Below are positions 50,813 through 63,700 of a stretch of DNA of 64,000 bases, piece after piece. The notes below the pieces were generated by a model. That model was not told the origin of the DNA. It was given only the letters and a program-made list of their open reading frames with translations, and ran no database searches. Each line of letters opens with the position of its first letter. Position 1 is the first letter of the stretch. Location: positions 1,151,383 through 1,215,382 of the forward strand of contig CAXHTR010000006.1 in the NCBI GenBank assembly GCA_964019655.1. The letters run 5' to 3'. Made by a program: the position numbers and the translations under genes. This DNA comes from Perkinsela sp. pyNocScin1. Lineage: Eukaryota; Euglenozoa; Kinetoplastea; Prokinetoplastida; Perkinselidae.

Positions 50813-52129
50813 ATGAGCAATGCAACGATCGGCACATGGCGCGGCGGTGTCCCGCGCATCTACTACACGTGGATGCGGCCGGGTAGCTTGACGCGTCGGC
50901 ACTTTGAAAAGATGCAGAACCCGTACGCGGACCTCGAGAACGGTCACTCGATCTATTATCGTGACCACCGCGCACCGCTCGAGGCGGGGCTCGTCGCGGC
51001 GGACGCGTACGGCCCCAAGGGCTACGACACGTCCATCGACACGCACAACGAGTACAAGGTCGTCCCCGACATTTATCCCGAGGGCTTCAACTTCCGCCAC
51101 AAGCTCAACACGGAGTACAATCAGTGGCGCAGCAACACGTGGTGGACACCCGAGCTCATCCCCGATGAGCACCGCGGGCGCTTCCTGTGCAACTTTTACA
51201 TGAACGTCGTCTCGACGAACAGCCGCATTGTCAAGTTCGGGCCCTACGACAGCCGCCACTGGTGCCATATGTGCGTCTACGTCGGCACCGGCAAGGGCAT
51301 CGCAGGCATTGGCGACGGCCTCGCGCCATCGATGCAAGAGGCGAAGAAGGAGGCGGTCAAGGACGCCTTCGCGAACTGCTTCGCCGTCGACCTCGAGGAC
51401 GAGGGCGTCCGCTACCCCGTCAATATTAATTATGAGGGCAAGCGCATCATGCTGTACCCGTCGAGCCGCATCGTCGCGCACACGGTCTACGCGGACATTC
51501 TGTGCGCCTTCGGCTTCAAGACGGGCGGCGTCTCCGTGCGCACGAACCACGAGCAGGCCCAGGGCGACTCGCTTAACCTCACCGTCAAGGGGGTCTTCGA
51601 GGCGATCAAGCAGTACCGCGCCGTCAACGAGGTCGCACACAGCCGCGGCAAGGTCGCCGCAAGCCTCCTGCACAATTACTACCCCTACCTCGAGGAGGTC
51701 CGCCGTCGCAAGGGTATGCTCGCGCAGCACCCGCCCGGCCGGGTCCAGGCCGCCGACTACTTTCATCCAAACCGCGTCGTCGACAACCGCCTGCCCGACC
51801 ACCTCAAGCGCACGTACTACGACGATGTCTACCACCGCGACTTCTTCGCCGGCCAGCCTGGGCGCCTCAGCAACGAGAACATCGGCCTCCGCGGCGACGA
51901 GCAGCGCGCCCGCGTGAACGTCCCGAACTATGCGCAGCAGCCCCAGCCGGGCAAACCGATGGCCCACTCCATCTACGTGCGCACAGCGCAGCCACGGCGG
52001 CGCTCGCTCGGGGACATTCTGACGCGCGCTGGCAAATCCATGAAGGAGCTGCGGTCCATGGAGATCCGCAACCCGTACATCGACCAGCCGCTGCGCGAGC
52101 ACTGGAAGCAGAACTACTCAACTACATAG
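50813..52129 (+). CDS. MRPS5: Mitochondrial ribosomal protein uS5m
   Basis: 438 residues, close to the roughly 435 of trypanosome uS5m. The S5 double-stranded-RNA-binding domain lies at about 125-190 (VVSTNSRIVKFGPYDSRHWCHMC, CVYVGTGKGIAGIGDG, EAKKEAVKDAFANCF). The S5 C-terminal domain follows (VRYPVNINYEGKRIMLYPSS, ADILCAFGFKTGG, NLTVKGVFEAI). Long N- and C-terminal extensions rich in Tyr, Pro and Arg are usual in kinetoplastid mitoribosomes, whose proteins replace much rRNA. There is no classic presequence, but the N-terminus is basic overall. It is the last recognisable gene before the repeat region. Confidence 0.85.
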   Translation: MSNATIGTWRGGVPRIYYTWMRPGSLTRRHFEKMQNPYADLENGHSIYYRDHRAPLEAGLVAADAYGPKGYDTSIDTHNEYKVVPDIYPEGFNFRHKLNTEYNQWRSNTWWTPELIPDEHRGRFLCNFYMNVVSTNSRIVKFGPYDSRHWCHMCVYVGTGKGIAGIGDGLAPSMQEAKKEAVKDAFANCFAVDLEDEGVRYPVNINYEGKRIMLYPSSRIVAHTVYADILCAFGFKTGGVSVRTNHEQAQGDSLNLTVKGVFEAIKQYRAVNEVAHSRGKVAASLLHNYYPYLEEVRRRKGMLAQHPPGRVQAADYFHPNRVVDNRLPDHLKRTYYDDVYHRDFFAGQPGRLSNENIGLRGDEQRARVNVPNYAQQPQPGKPMAHSIYVRTAQPRRRSLGDILTRAGKSMKELRSMEIRNPYIDQPLREHWKQNYSTT

Positions 52130-52439
52130 GGGAGCGCTGGGTCGAGAGAGATTTGTGGATGGATCACATTGAAAATGTGTACACAGGGCGATTTGCGTCG
52201 ATATGTGGAGAGGAATCTGGTCTGTCGTGTGTGCATAACTTTTCGGCTTGATACCAAATTTGGTCAAGGGTCGCCCCTATCAGGAAAAATAGTCAATCTG
52301 AAATGATTTTTGATCATCTGCGGTGCTTTTCATGAAGCATTTCACCATGCATTTTTGATTCCTTGATCAATGGTTTTACGCGAGGGAAAGTCACGAGAGC
52401 AGTGAAGGCTAAGCAAGGGGTGGGAGGCGAGAATGTTCA
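52130..52439 (+). other. Gene-free interval after uS5m
   Basis: About 310 bp, A+T-richer, presumably the uS5m 3' UTR and spacer up to the transposon copy. I see nothing else in it. Confidence 0.45.
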
Positions 52440-53380
52440 CTGCCGATGAAGGAAAAACTCCATTCGGGGGCCTTTCTCTGTTGCTTCGGGTAATAGCGTG
52501 ACGGTGTCTGCACGGGGCAGAAGTGTGGGCTTAACAAAGAGAAATACGACAAAGAGTCGAGGTCGGCGCACCTGCTGCTCCACAGAAGGGTGTCAAAAGC
52601 TGGAGCTTTTCGAAGGAGGCTCCAATGCTGACAGACATAGCTCACTTACCGAGGCTGTTTCCCCAAGGGATATTGGATTATTCATCTCCATGCGGCCAGA
52701 TAGGCTGCTCAGCGTTCTCAGAGCTATAGGAAGGGTACGGCAAGCCCAGAGTGGTGAGAAGGCCATTCACTGCACAGCGCAGAACGGGGCGCTCTTCTCC
52801 CTGCGGATGCCAAGTGATATCGCAGTGTTGTTTCACGTCCCGTGTATTCCCTCAAATAGCATACCATTCCTTGCTATTTCCTTGCTCAATGTCCATGTTT
52901 GGGGCGGCTTCCCGCATCCAAGCCTTGATGGGACCGTCGGGGCATTTCAGGGACCACTTTTTCTCATCAGAGAAGATGTACGGGAACCATATAGTCATCT
53001 TGATGATGTGCTCATCAGCAAACTTCAGTCTCTCTTCACGATGCTTCACTGAGAGATAGATGACTTGCTCGATCACCTTGTACCTGAACCCCATATCACG
53101 CAAGGAAGTGCGCACAGTCTTCTCGTGACAGGTCAAACCGAATTCAGTCTTAAGTTGGTTGGCCGTTTGAGGCTCATCTTGCATCGAAAGTTGAATGCGA
53201 ATGGCCATGTGGGCATCGATAATCTTCTTTGGCCCCCCTGTCCGGTTCTTTGCGTAGTCCTACGGCGCCGCCAAATACTTATCAACGAGCCTAACACTGC
53301 GATTTAAGACCCCTGCGATGAATTCAGATGTCTTTTCGAGCTGTTTCAAGAGGTCAATCTTGACTTTTCCATCTTTAGTG
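52410..53380 (-). pseudogene. Broken Tc1/mariner transposase, copy B
   Basis: The same protein as in copy A, read on the - strand. An extra G in a G-run near 53232-53237 shifts the frame relative to copy A, so the helix-turn-helix part and the DDE part lie in different frames. The readable DDE part (FSDEKKWSLKCPDG) ends at about 52860, where foreign sequence begins. Homology resumes in the 52409-52645 stretch. It is inactive. Confidence 0.7.
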
Positions 53381-54027
53381 AGATCAGGTCCGACGCGATG
53401 CCCATGATCTTTTTGGGACGAATAGTTTAGTAAGAGAAGGTTTATTCCACTTGGTGGAGTGGGCCACTATGCAAGCGAGATCCACAGGTAGCTGATGAAA
53501 GAGCTCCAGCTGCCGTGCTTGAAGGAACGTCTGACCGCACTTCACTTCCGAAACAAAGGGCCAAAGTGAGAGACATTGCACTTATTCTTTTATATAGCTC
53601 TCTGAACACCACAAAGATCGGATTTGATGAGCACGGCGACTGCACCCAGCCACTCGACGTTGGAGCTGTTCGAGGCTGAGCGCGGACCGGCCTGTGAAGG
53701 ACATAAAAGATCAAGCTTCTCATACCAATTAAGTACAGAAACTGAACTAATGTAGCAGAAATTAACCAGTGGTCGGTGGGAAACGGTGAAGCTCTGCCTT
53801 CATCTATTTCTTAATGCATATGCTGCATGTGCTAGTCCTTTGCCGAGAAGCCCAAAACATGAGAGTGGCATGTGTGTGTTCTGACTTCGATCCCAGGCAG
53901 TGTGATTTCTCATCTTGGGGCCGAGCGGAAAGTCTGCCTGCGACGTCTTGGAGCAGAGTTCACAGGACGTGGGCCCACCGTCGTAGACAGAGAAAAGAAG
54001 GCGTTTGAAGCGACTCATCTCACTTCC
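52440..54027 (-). mobile_element. Tc1/mariner-type element, copy B (inverted relative to copy A)
   Basis: Reverse complement of the sequence making up copy A (18145-18417 plus 20133-21200). It preserves the uninterrupted site where the nested element landed in copy A. About 210 bp (roughly 52646-52855) have no counterpart in copy A; they split the transposase homology and may be a further insertion. Limits are those of visible similarity. Confidence 0.7.
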
Positions 54028-54581
54028 TGCGCTATTTGCGCAGTCCATCAGGAACAACTACAAACTCGGGAAAACAAGAAGATTACCATGGAAGCAACAC
54101 TTCGGCTCGTGAGTTACATTGGCATAGAAGACAGACAAACAACACAGTGGCATGACAGACTGAGCATCACAGTACAAACTGTCACATCACACAAACATGG
54201 ATACCTGACATCACTTCGAGTCGAACTAAACTTAATTTCTAAGATCACGTGACAACGTGTGATCACGGAACGCCTATAACAAGTCCCACTGGATATTCCA
54301 TCATCAAGCCTCATCTGCTCTTCAACCTACGAAGATTGTGACTTGGGAGCTGACACGTAAAGCGTTCCATCAAAGCATAAGAAAAAATGCAACCATCTCA
54401 TTCAACTTCAAAAAAAACCCAAATCTACGGCGTAAAGACCAAATCAGTTCGACAAATACCGATTGCTCGACAGCAGCTCAGCACCAGCAGCAGAGCAGTG
54501 GGGCAAGAAAATGCAATCTCTCGAGGGTCATAATCCAAAACAACAAACGCGAGAAGTAAATCTTCAAAATCCAAGAGCTAG
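54028..54581 (+). other. Spacer between transposon copy B and the satellite
   Basis: About 550 bp, A-rich on the + strand. A 73-codon frame at 54338-54559 has a Lys/Asn/Gln/Ser composition and no recognisable content. Towards the right end (about 54510-54560) faint similarity to the satellite monomer may begin. Nothing else is seen. Confidence 0.4.
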
Positions 54582-54768
54582 TTCAAGACCTCCCGGAGGT
54601 GGAGTTCTCCAAGAAAGACAGCACTGGTGACCTCGCGGAAGTGGAGGTCTGAAACTAAATGAGCGAGTTCGAGACCTCGCGCAACTGCACTTCTAAAGCA
54701 ACAAAAGCGAGTGCGAGAACTCGCGGTAGTGAAGTTCTAAAACTACAAAAATTCGTGCAATAGCTCCC
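54582..54768. repeat. Decayed edge monomers of the 46-bp satellite
   Basis: At least four diverged units of about 42-46 bp can be laid against the satellite monomer, for example GAGACCTCGCGCAACTGCAC (from 54671) and GAGAACTCGCGGTAGTGAAG (from 54715). They lack the long C run of the main array, having CTCGCG or CTCCCG instead, and carry many substitutions. Divergence rises away from the array, as expected at the edge of a tandem repeat evolving by unequal exchange. Confidence 0.75.
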
Positions 54769-57700
54769 GCGAGTGGAGTTCTGCACCGACAACAAAAGAG
54801 TACGAGACCCCCCCGCGAGTGGAGTTCTGCACCGACAACAAAAGAGTACGAGACCCCCCCGCCAGTGGAGTTCTGCACCGACAACAAAAGAGTACGAGAC
54901 CCCCCCGCCAGTGGAGTTCTGCACCGACAACAAAAGAGTACGAGACCCCCCGCGAGTGGAGTTCTGCACCGACAACAAAAGAGTACGAGGCCCCCCCGCG
55001 AGTGGAGTTCTGCACCGACAACAAAAGAGTACGAGACCCCCCCGCGAGTGGAGTTCTGCACCGACAACAAAAGCGTACGAGACCCCCCCGCGAGTGGAGT
55101 TCTGCACCGACAACAAAAGCGTACGAGACCCCCCCGCGAGTGGAGTTCTGCACCGACAACAAAAGAGTACGAGACCCCCCCGCGAGTGGAGTTCTGCACC
55201 GACAACAAAAGCGTACGAGACCCCCCCGCGAGTGGAGTTCTGCACCGACAACAAAAGAGTACGAGACCCCCCCGCGAGTGGAGTTCTGCACCGACAACAA
55301 AAGCGTACGAGACCCCCCCCGCGAGTGGAGTTCTGCACCGACAACAAAAGAGTACGAGACCCCCCCGCGAGTGGAGTTCTGCACCGACAACAAAAGAGTA
55401 CGAGGCCCCCCCGCGAGTGGAGTTCTGCACCGACAACAAAAGAGTACGAGGCCCCCCGCGAGTGGAGTTCTGCACCGACAACAAAAGAGTACGAGACCCC
55501 CCCGCGAGTGGAGTTCTGCACCGACAACAAAAGAGTACGAGACCCCCCCGCGAGTGGAGTTCTGCACCGACAACAAAAGCGTACGAGACCCCCCCGCGAG
55601 TGGAGTTCTGCACCGACAACAAAAGCGTACGAGACCCCCCCGCGAGTGGAGTTCTGCACCGACAACAAAAGCGTACGAGACCCCCCCGCGAGTGGAGTTC
55701 TGCACCGACAACAAAAGAGTACGAGACCCCCCCGCGAGTGGAGTTCTGCACCGACAACAAAAGAGTACGAGACCCCCCCGCGAGTGGAGTTCTGCACCGA
55801 CAACAAAAGAGTACGAGACCCCCCCGCGAGTGGAGTTCTGCACCGACAACAAAAGAGTACGAGACCCCCCCGCGAGTGGAGTTCTGCACCGACAACAAAA
55901 GAGTACGAGACCCCCCCGCGAGTGGAGTTCCGCACCGACAACAAAAGTGTACGAGACCCCCCCCCCCGCGAGTGGAGTTCTGCACCGACAACAAAAGCGT
56001 ACGAGACCCCCCCGCGAGTGGAGTTCTGCACCGACAACAAAAGCGTACGAGACCCCCCCGCGAGTGGAGTTCTGCACCGACAACAAAAGAGTACGAGACC
56101 CCCCCGCGAGTGGAGTTCTGCACCGACAACAAAAGAGTACGAGACCCCCCCGCGAGTGGAGTTCCGCACCGACAACAAAAGAGTACGAGACCCCCCCCCG
56201 CGAGTGGAGTTCTGCACCGACAACAAAAGAGTACGAGACCCCCCCGCGAGTGGAGTTCTGCACCGACAACAAAAGAGTACGAGACCCCCCGCGAGTGGAG
56301 TTCTGCACCGACAACAAAAGCGTACGAGACCCCCCCGCGAGTGGAGTTCTGCACCGACAACAAAAGCGTACGAGACCCCCCCGCGAGTGGAGTTCTGCAC
56401 CGACAACAAAAGCGTACGAGACCCCCCCCGCGAGTGGAGTTCTGCACCGACAACAAAAGCGTACGAGACCCCCCCGCGAGTGGAGTTCTGCACCGACAAC
56501 AAAAGCGTACGAGACCCCCCCGCGAGTGGAGTTCTGCACCGACAACAAAAGAGTACGAGACCCCCCCGCGAGTGGAGTTCTGCACCGACAACAAAAGAGT
56601 ACGAGACCCCCCCGCGAGTGGAGTTCTGCACCGACAACAAAAGAGTACGAGACCCCCCCGCGAGTGGAGTTCTGCACCGACAACAAAAGAGCACGAGACC
56701 CCCCCGCGAGTGGAGTTCCGCACCGACAACAAAAGAGTACGAGACCCCCCCCCCCCCCGCGAGTGGAGTTCTGCACCGACAACAAAAGAGTACGAGACCC
56801 CCCCGCGAGTGGAGTTCTGCACCGACAACAAAAGAGTACGAGACCCCCCGCGAGTGGAGTTCTGCACCGACAAAAAAAGCGTACGAGACCCCCCCCGCGA
56901 GTGGAGTTCTGCACCGACAACAAAAGAGTACGAGGCCCCCCCGCGAGTGGAGTTCTGCACCGACAACAAAAGAGTACGAGGCCCCCCCGCGAGTGGAGTT
57001 CTGCACCGACAACAAAAGCGTACGAGACCCCCCCCGCGAGTGGAGTTCTGCACCGACAACAAAAGCGTACGAGACCCCCCCGCGAGTGGAGTTCTGCACC
57101 GACAACAAAAGAGTACGAGACCCCCCCGCGGTCGGAGTTCTGCACCGACAACAAAAGCGTACGAGACCCCCCCGCGAGTGGAGTTCTGCACCGACAACAA
57201 AAGAGTACGAGACCCCCCCGCGAGTGGAGTTCTGCACCGACAACAAAAGAGTACGAGACCCCCCCGCGGGTGGAGTTCTGCACCGACAACAAAAGCGTAC
57301 GAGACCCCCCCGCGAGTGGAGTTCTGCACCGACAACAAAAGCGTACGAGACCCCCCCGCGAGTGGAGTTCTGCACCGACAACAAAAGCGTACGAGACCCC
57401 CCCGCGAGTGGAGTTCTGCACCGACAACAAAAGCGTACGAGACCCCCCCGCGAGTGGAGTTCTGCACCGACAACAAAAGCGTACGAGACCCCCCCGCGAG
57501 TGGAGTTCTGCACCGACAACAAAAGCGTACGAGACCCCCCCGCGAGTGGAGTTCTGCACCGACAACAAAAGCATACGAGACCCCCCCGCGAGTGGAGTTC
57601 TGCACCGACAACAAAAGCGTACGAGACCCCCCCGCGAGTGGAGTTCTGCACCGACAACAAAAGAGTACGAGACCCCCCCGCGAGTGGAGTTCTGCACCGA

Positions 57701-60700
57701 CAACAAAAGAGTACGAGACCCCCCCGCGAGTGGAGTTCTGCACCGACAACAAAAGAGTACGAGACCCCCCCGCGAGTGGAGTTCTGCACCGACAACAAAA
57801 GAGTACGAGACCCCCCCGCGAGTGGAGTTCTGCACCGACAACAAAAGAGTACGAGACCCCCCCGCGAGTGGAGTTCTGCACCGACAACAAAAGAGTACGA
57901 GACCCCCCCGCGAGTGGAGTTCTGCACCGACAACAAAAGAGTACGAGACCCCCCCGCGAGTGGAGTTCTGCACCGACAACAAAAGCGTACGAGACCCCCC
58001 CGCGAGTGGAGTTCTGCACCGACAACAAAAGCATACGAGACCCCCCCGCGAGTGGAGTTCTGCACCGACAACAAAAGCGTACGAGACCCCCCCGCGAGTG
58101 GAGTTCTGCACCGACAACAAAAGCGTACGAGACCCCCCCGCGAGTGGAGTTCTGCACCGACAACAAAAGAGTACGAGGCCCCCCCGCGAGTGGAGTTCTG
58201 CACCGACAACAAAAGAGTACGAGGCCCCCCCGCGAGTGGAGTTCTGCACCGACAACAAAAGAGTACGAGGCCCCCCCGCGAGTGGAGTTCTGCACCGACA
58301 ACAAAAGAGTACGAGACCCCCCGCGAGTGGAGTTCTGCACCGACAACAAAAGAGTACGAGGCCCCCCCGCGAGTGGAGTTCTGCACCGACAACAAAAGAG
58401 TACGAGACCCCCCCGCGAGTGGAGTTCTGCACCGACAACAAAAGCGTACGAGACCCCCCCGCGAGTGGAGTTCTGCACCGACAACAAAAGCATACGAGAC
58501 CCCCCCGCGAGTGGAGTTCTGCACCGACAACAAAAGCGTACGAGACCCCCCCCGCGAGTGGAGTTCTGCACCGACAACAAAAGAGTACGAGACCCCCCCG
58601 CGAGTGGAGTTCTGCACCGACAACAAAAGAGTACGAGACCCCCCCGCGAGTGGAGTTCTGCACCGACAACAAAAGAGTACGAGACCCCCCCGCGAGTGGA
58701 GTTCTGCACCGACAACAAAAGAGTACGAGACCCCCCCGCGAGTGGAGTTCTGCACCGACAACAAAAGAGTACGAGACCCCCCCGCGAGTGGAGTTCTGCA
58801 CCGACAACAAAAGAGTACGAGACCCCCCCGCGAGTGGAGTTCTGCACCGACAACAAAAGAGTACGAGACCCCCCCGCGAGTGGAGTTCTGCACCGACAAC
58901 AAAAGAGTACGAGACCCCCCCGCGAGTGGAGTTCTGCACCGACAACAAAAGCGTACGAGACCCCCCCGCGAGTGGAGTTCTGCACCGACAACAAAAGAGT
59001 ACGAGACCCCCCCGCGAGTGGAGTTCTGCACCGACAACAAAAGCGTACGAGGCCCCCCCGCGAGTGGAGTTCTGCACCGACAACAAAAGCGTACGAGACC
59101 CCCCCGCGAGTGGAGTTCTGCACCGACAACAAAAGAGTACGAGACCCCCCCGCGAGTGGAGTTCTGCACCGACAACAAAAGCGTACGAGACCCCCCCGCG
59201 AGTGGAGTTCTGCACCGACAACAAAAGAGTACGAGACCCCCCCGCGAGTGGAGTTCTGCACCGACAACAAAAGAGTACGAGACCCCCCCGCGAGTGGAGT
59301 TCTGCACCGACAACAAAAGCGTACGAGACCCCCCCGCGAGTGGAGTTCTGCACCGACAACAAAAGCGTACGAGACCCCCCCGCGAGTGGAGTTCTGCACC
59401 GACAACAAAAGCGTACGAGACCCCCCCGCGAGTGGAGTTCTGCACCGACAACAAAAGAGTACGAGACCCCCCCGCGAGTGGAGTTCTGCACCGACAACAA
59501 AAGAGTACGAGACCCCCCCGCGAGTGGAGTTCTGCACCGACAACAAAAGAGTACGAGACCCCCCCGCGAGTGGAGCTCTGCACCGACAACAAAAGCATAC
59601 GAGACCCCCCCCGCGAGTGGAGTTCTGCACCGACAACAAAAGCGTACGAGACCCCCCCGCGAGTGGAGTTCTGCACCGACAACAAAAGAGTACGAGACCC
59701 CCCCGCGAGTGGAGTTCTGCACCGACAACAAAAGAGTACGAGACCCCCCCGCGAGTGGAGTTCTGCACCGACAACAAAAGAGTACGAGACCCCCCCGCGA
59801 GTGGAGTTCTGCACCGACAACAAAAGAGTACGAGACCCCCCCGCGAGTGGAGTTCTGCACCGACAACAAAAGAGTACGAGACCCCCCCGCGAGTGGAGTT
59901 CTGCACCGACAACAAAAGCGTACGAGACCCCCCCGCGAGTGGAGTTCTGCACCGACAACAAAAGCATACGAGACCCCCCCGCGAGTGGAGTTCTGCACCG
60001 ACAACAAAAGCGTACGAGACCCCCCCGCGAGTGGAGTTCTGCACCGACAACAAAAGCGTACGAGACCCCCCCGCGAGTGGAGTTCTGCACCGACAACAAA
60101 AGCGTACGAGACCCCCCCGCGAGTGGAGTTCTGCACCGACAACAAAAGAGTACGAGGCCCCCCCGCGAGTGGAGTTCTGCACCGACAACAAAAGAGTACG
60201 AGGCCCCCCCGCGAGTGGAGTTCTGCACCGACAACAAAAGAGTACGAGGCCCCCCCGCGAGTGGAGTTCTGCACCGACAACAAAAGAGTACGAGACCCCC
60301 CGCGAGTGGAGTTCTGCACCGACAACAAAAGAGTACGAGGCCCCCCCGCGAGTGGAGTTCTGCACCGACAACAAAAGAGTACGAGACCCCCCCGCGAGTG
60401 GAGTTCTGCACCGACAACAAAAGAGTACGAGACCCCCCCGCGAGTGGAGTTCTGCACCGACAACAAAAGAGTACGAGACCCCCCCGCGAGTGGAGTTCTG
60501 CACCGACAACAAAAGAGTACGAGACCCCCCCGCGAGTGGAGTTCTGCACCGACAACAAAAGAGTACGAGACCCCCCCGCGAGTGGAGTTCTGCACCGACA
60601 ACAAAAGAGTACGAGACCCCCCCGCGAGTGGAGTTCCGCACCGACAACAAAAGAGTACGAGACCCCCCCCCCCCCCGCGAGTGGAGTTCTGCACCGACAA

Positions 60701-63700
60701 CAAAAGAGTACGAGACCCCCCCGCGAGTGGAGTTCTGCACCGACAACAAAAGAGTACGAGACCCCCCGCGAGTGGAGTTCTGCACCGACAAAAAAAGCGT
60801 ACGAGACCCCCCCGCGAGTGGAGTTCTGCACCGACAACAAAAGAGTACGAGGCCCCCCCGCGAGTGGAGTTCTGCACCGACAACAAAAGAGTACGAGGCC
60901 CCCCCCGCGAGTGGAGTTCTGCACCGACAACAAAAGCGTACGAGACCCCCCCGCGAGTGGAGTTCTGCACCGACAACAAAAGAGTACGAGACCCCCCCGC
61001 GAGTGGAGTTCTGCACCGACAACAAAAGCGTACGAGACCCCCCCGCGAGTGGAGTTCTGCACCGACAACAAAAGCGTACGAGACCCCCCCGCGAGTGGAG
61101 TTCTGCACCGACAACAAAAGAGTACGAGACCCCCCCGCGAGTGGAGTTCTGCACCGACAACAAAAGCGTACGAGACCCCCCCGCGAGTGGAGTTCTGCAC
61201 CGACAACAAAAGCGTACGAGACCCCCCCGCGAGTGGAGTTCTGCACCGACAACAAAAGCGTACGAGACCCCCCCGCGAGTGGAGTTCTGCACCGACAACA
61301 AAAGAGTACGAGACCCCCCCGCGAGTGGAGTTCTGCACCGACAACAAAAGAGTACGAGACCCCCCCGCGAGTGGAGTTCTGCACCGACAACAAAAGAGTA
61401 CGAGACCCCCCCGCGAGTGGAGCTCTGCACCGACAACAAAAGAGTACGAGACCCCCCCGCGAGTGGAGTTCTGCACCGACAACAAAAGAGTACGAGACCC
61501 CCCCGCGAGTGGAGTTCTGCACCGACAACAAAAGAGTACGAGACCCCCCCGCGAGTGGAGTTCTGCACCGACAACAAAAGAGAACGAGACCCCCCCGCGA
61601 GTGGAGTTCTGCACCGACAACAAAAGCGTACGAGACCCCCCCCCGCGAGTGGAGTTCTGCACCGACAACAAAAGCGTACGAGACCCCCCCGCGAGTGGAG
61701 TTCTGCACCGACAACAAAAGCGATACGAGACCCCCCCGCGAGTGGAGTTCTGCACCGACAACAAAAGAGTACGAGACCCCCCCCGCGAGTGGAGTTCTGC
61801 ACCGACGACAGACAAAAGCGTACGAGACCCCCCCGCGAGTGGAGTTCTGCACCGACAACAAAAGAGTACGAGACCCCCCCGCGAGTGGAGTTCTGCACCG
61901 ACAACAAAAGCGTACGAGACCCCCCCGCGAGTGGAGTTCTGCACCGACAACAAAAGCGTACGAGACCCCCCCGCGAGTGGAGTTCTGCACCGACAACAAA
62001 AGCGTACGAGACCCCCCCGAGTGGAGTTCTGCACCGACAACAAAAGCGTACGAGACCCCCCCGCGAGTGGAGTTCTGCACCGACAACAAAAGAGTACGAG
62101 ACCCCCCCGCGAGTGGAGTTCTGCACCGACAACAAAAGCGTACGAGGACCCCCCCGCGAGTGGAGTTCTGCACCGACAACAAAAGAGTACGAGGCCCCCC
62201 CGCGAGTGGAGTTCTGCACCGACAACAAAAGAGTACGAGGCCCCCCCGCGAGTGGAGTTCTGCACCGACAACAAAAGAGTACGAGGCCCCCCCGCGAGTG
62301 GAGTTCTGCACCGACAACAAAAGAGTACGAGCCCCCCCGCGAGTGGAGTTCTGCACCGACAACAAAAGAGTACGAGACCCCCCGCGAGTGGAGTTCTGCA
62401 CCGACAACAAAAGAGTACGAGACCCCCCCGCGAGTGGAGTTCTGCACCGACAACAAAAGAGTACGAGACCCCCCCGCGAGTGGAGTTCTGCACCGACAAC
62501 AAAAGAGTACGAGACCCCCCCGCGAGTGGAGTTCTGCACCGACAACAAAAGAGTACGAGACCCCCCCGCGAGTGGAGTTCTGCACCGACAACAAAAGAGT
62601 ACGAGACCCCCCCGCGAGTGGAGTTCTGCACCGACAACAAAAGAGTACGAGACCCCCCGCGAGTGGAGTTCTGCACCGACAACAAAAGAGTACGAGACCC
62701 CCCCGCGAGTGGAGTTCCTGCACCGACAACAAAGAGTACGAGACCCCCCCCCGCGAGTGGAGTTCTGCACCGACAACAAAAGAGTACGAGACCCCCCCGC
62801 GAGTGGAGTTCTGCACCGACAACAAAAGAGTACGAGACCCCCCGCGAGTGGAGTTCTGCACCGACAAAAAAAGCGTACGAGACCCCCCCCGCGAGTGGAG
62901 TTCTGCACCGACAACAAAAGAGTACGAGGCCCCCCCGCGAGTGGAGTTCTGCACCGACAACAAAAGAGTACGAGGCCCCCCCGCGAGTGGAGTTCTGCAC
63001 CGACAACAAAAGCGTACGAGACCCCCCCGCGAGTGGAGTTCTGCACCGACAACAAAAGAGTACGAGACCCCCCCCGCGAGTGGAGTTCTGCACCGACAAC
63101 AAAAGCGTACGAGACCCCCCCCGCGAGTGGAGTTCTGCACCGACAACAAAAGCGTACGAGACCCCCCCGCGAGTGGAGTTCTGCACCGACAACAAAAGAG
63201 TACGAGACCCCCCCGCGAGTGGAGTTCTGCACCGACAACAAAAGCGTACGAGACCCCCCCGCGAGTGGAGTTCTGCACCGACAACAAAAGCGTACGAGAC
63301 CCCCCCGCGAGTGGAGTTCTGCACCGACAACAAAAGCGTACGAGACCCCCCCCGCGAGTGGAGTTCTGCACCGACAACAAAAGAGTACGAGACCCCCCCG
63401 CGAGTGGAGTTCTGCACCGACAACAAAAGAGTACGAGACCCCCCCGCGAGTGGAGTTCTGCACCGACAACAAAAGAGTACGAGACCCCCCCGCGAGTGGA
63501 GTTCTGCACCGACAACAAAAGAGTACGAGACCCCCCCGCGAGTGGAGTTCTGCACCGACAACAAAAGAGTACGAGACCCCCCCGCGAGTGGAGTTCTGCA
63601 CCGACAACAAAAGAGTACGAGACCCCCCCCGCGAGTGGAGTTCTGCACCGACAACAAAAGAGTACGAGACCCCCCCCGCGAGTGGAGTTCTGCACCGACA

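Noticed and set aside
50798-52102. 434-codon antisense frame over uS5m
   Set aside because: Shadow; the + strand carries the S5 domains.
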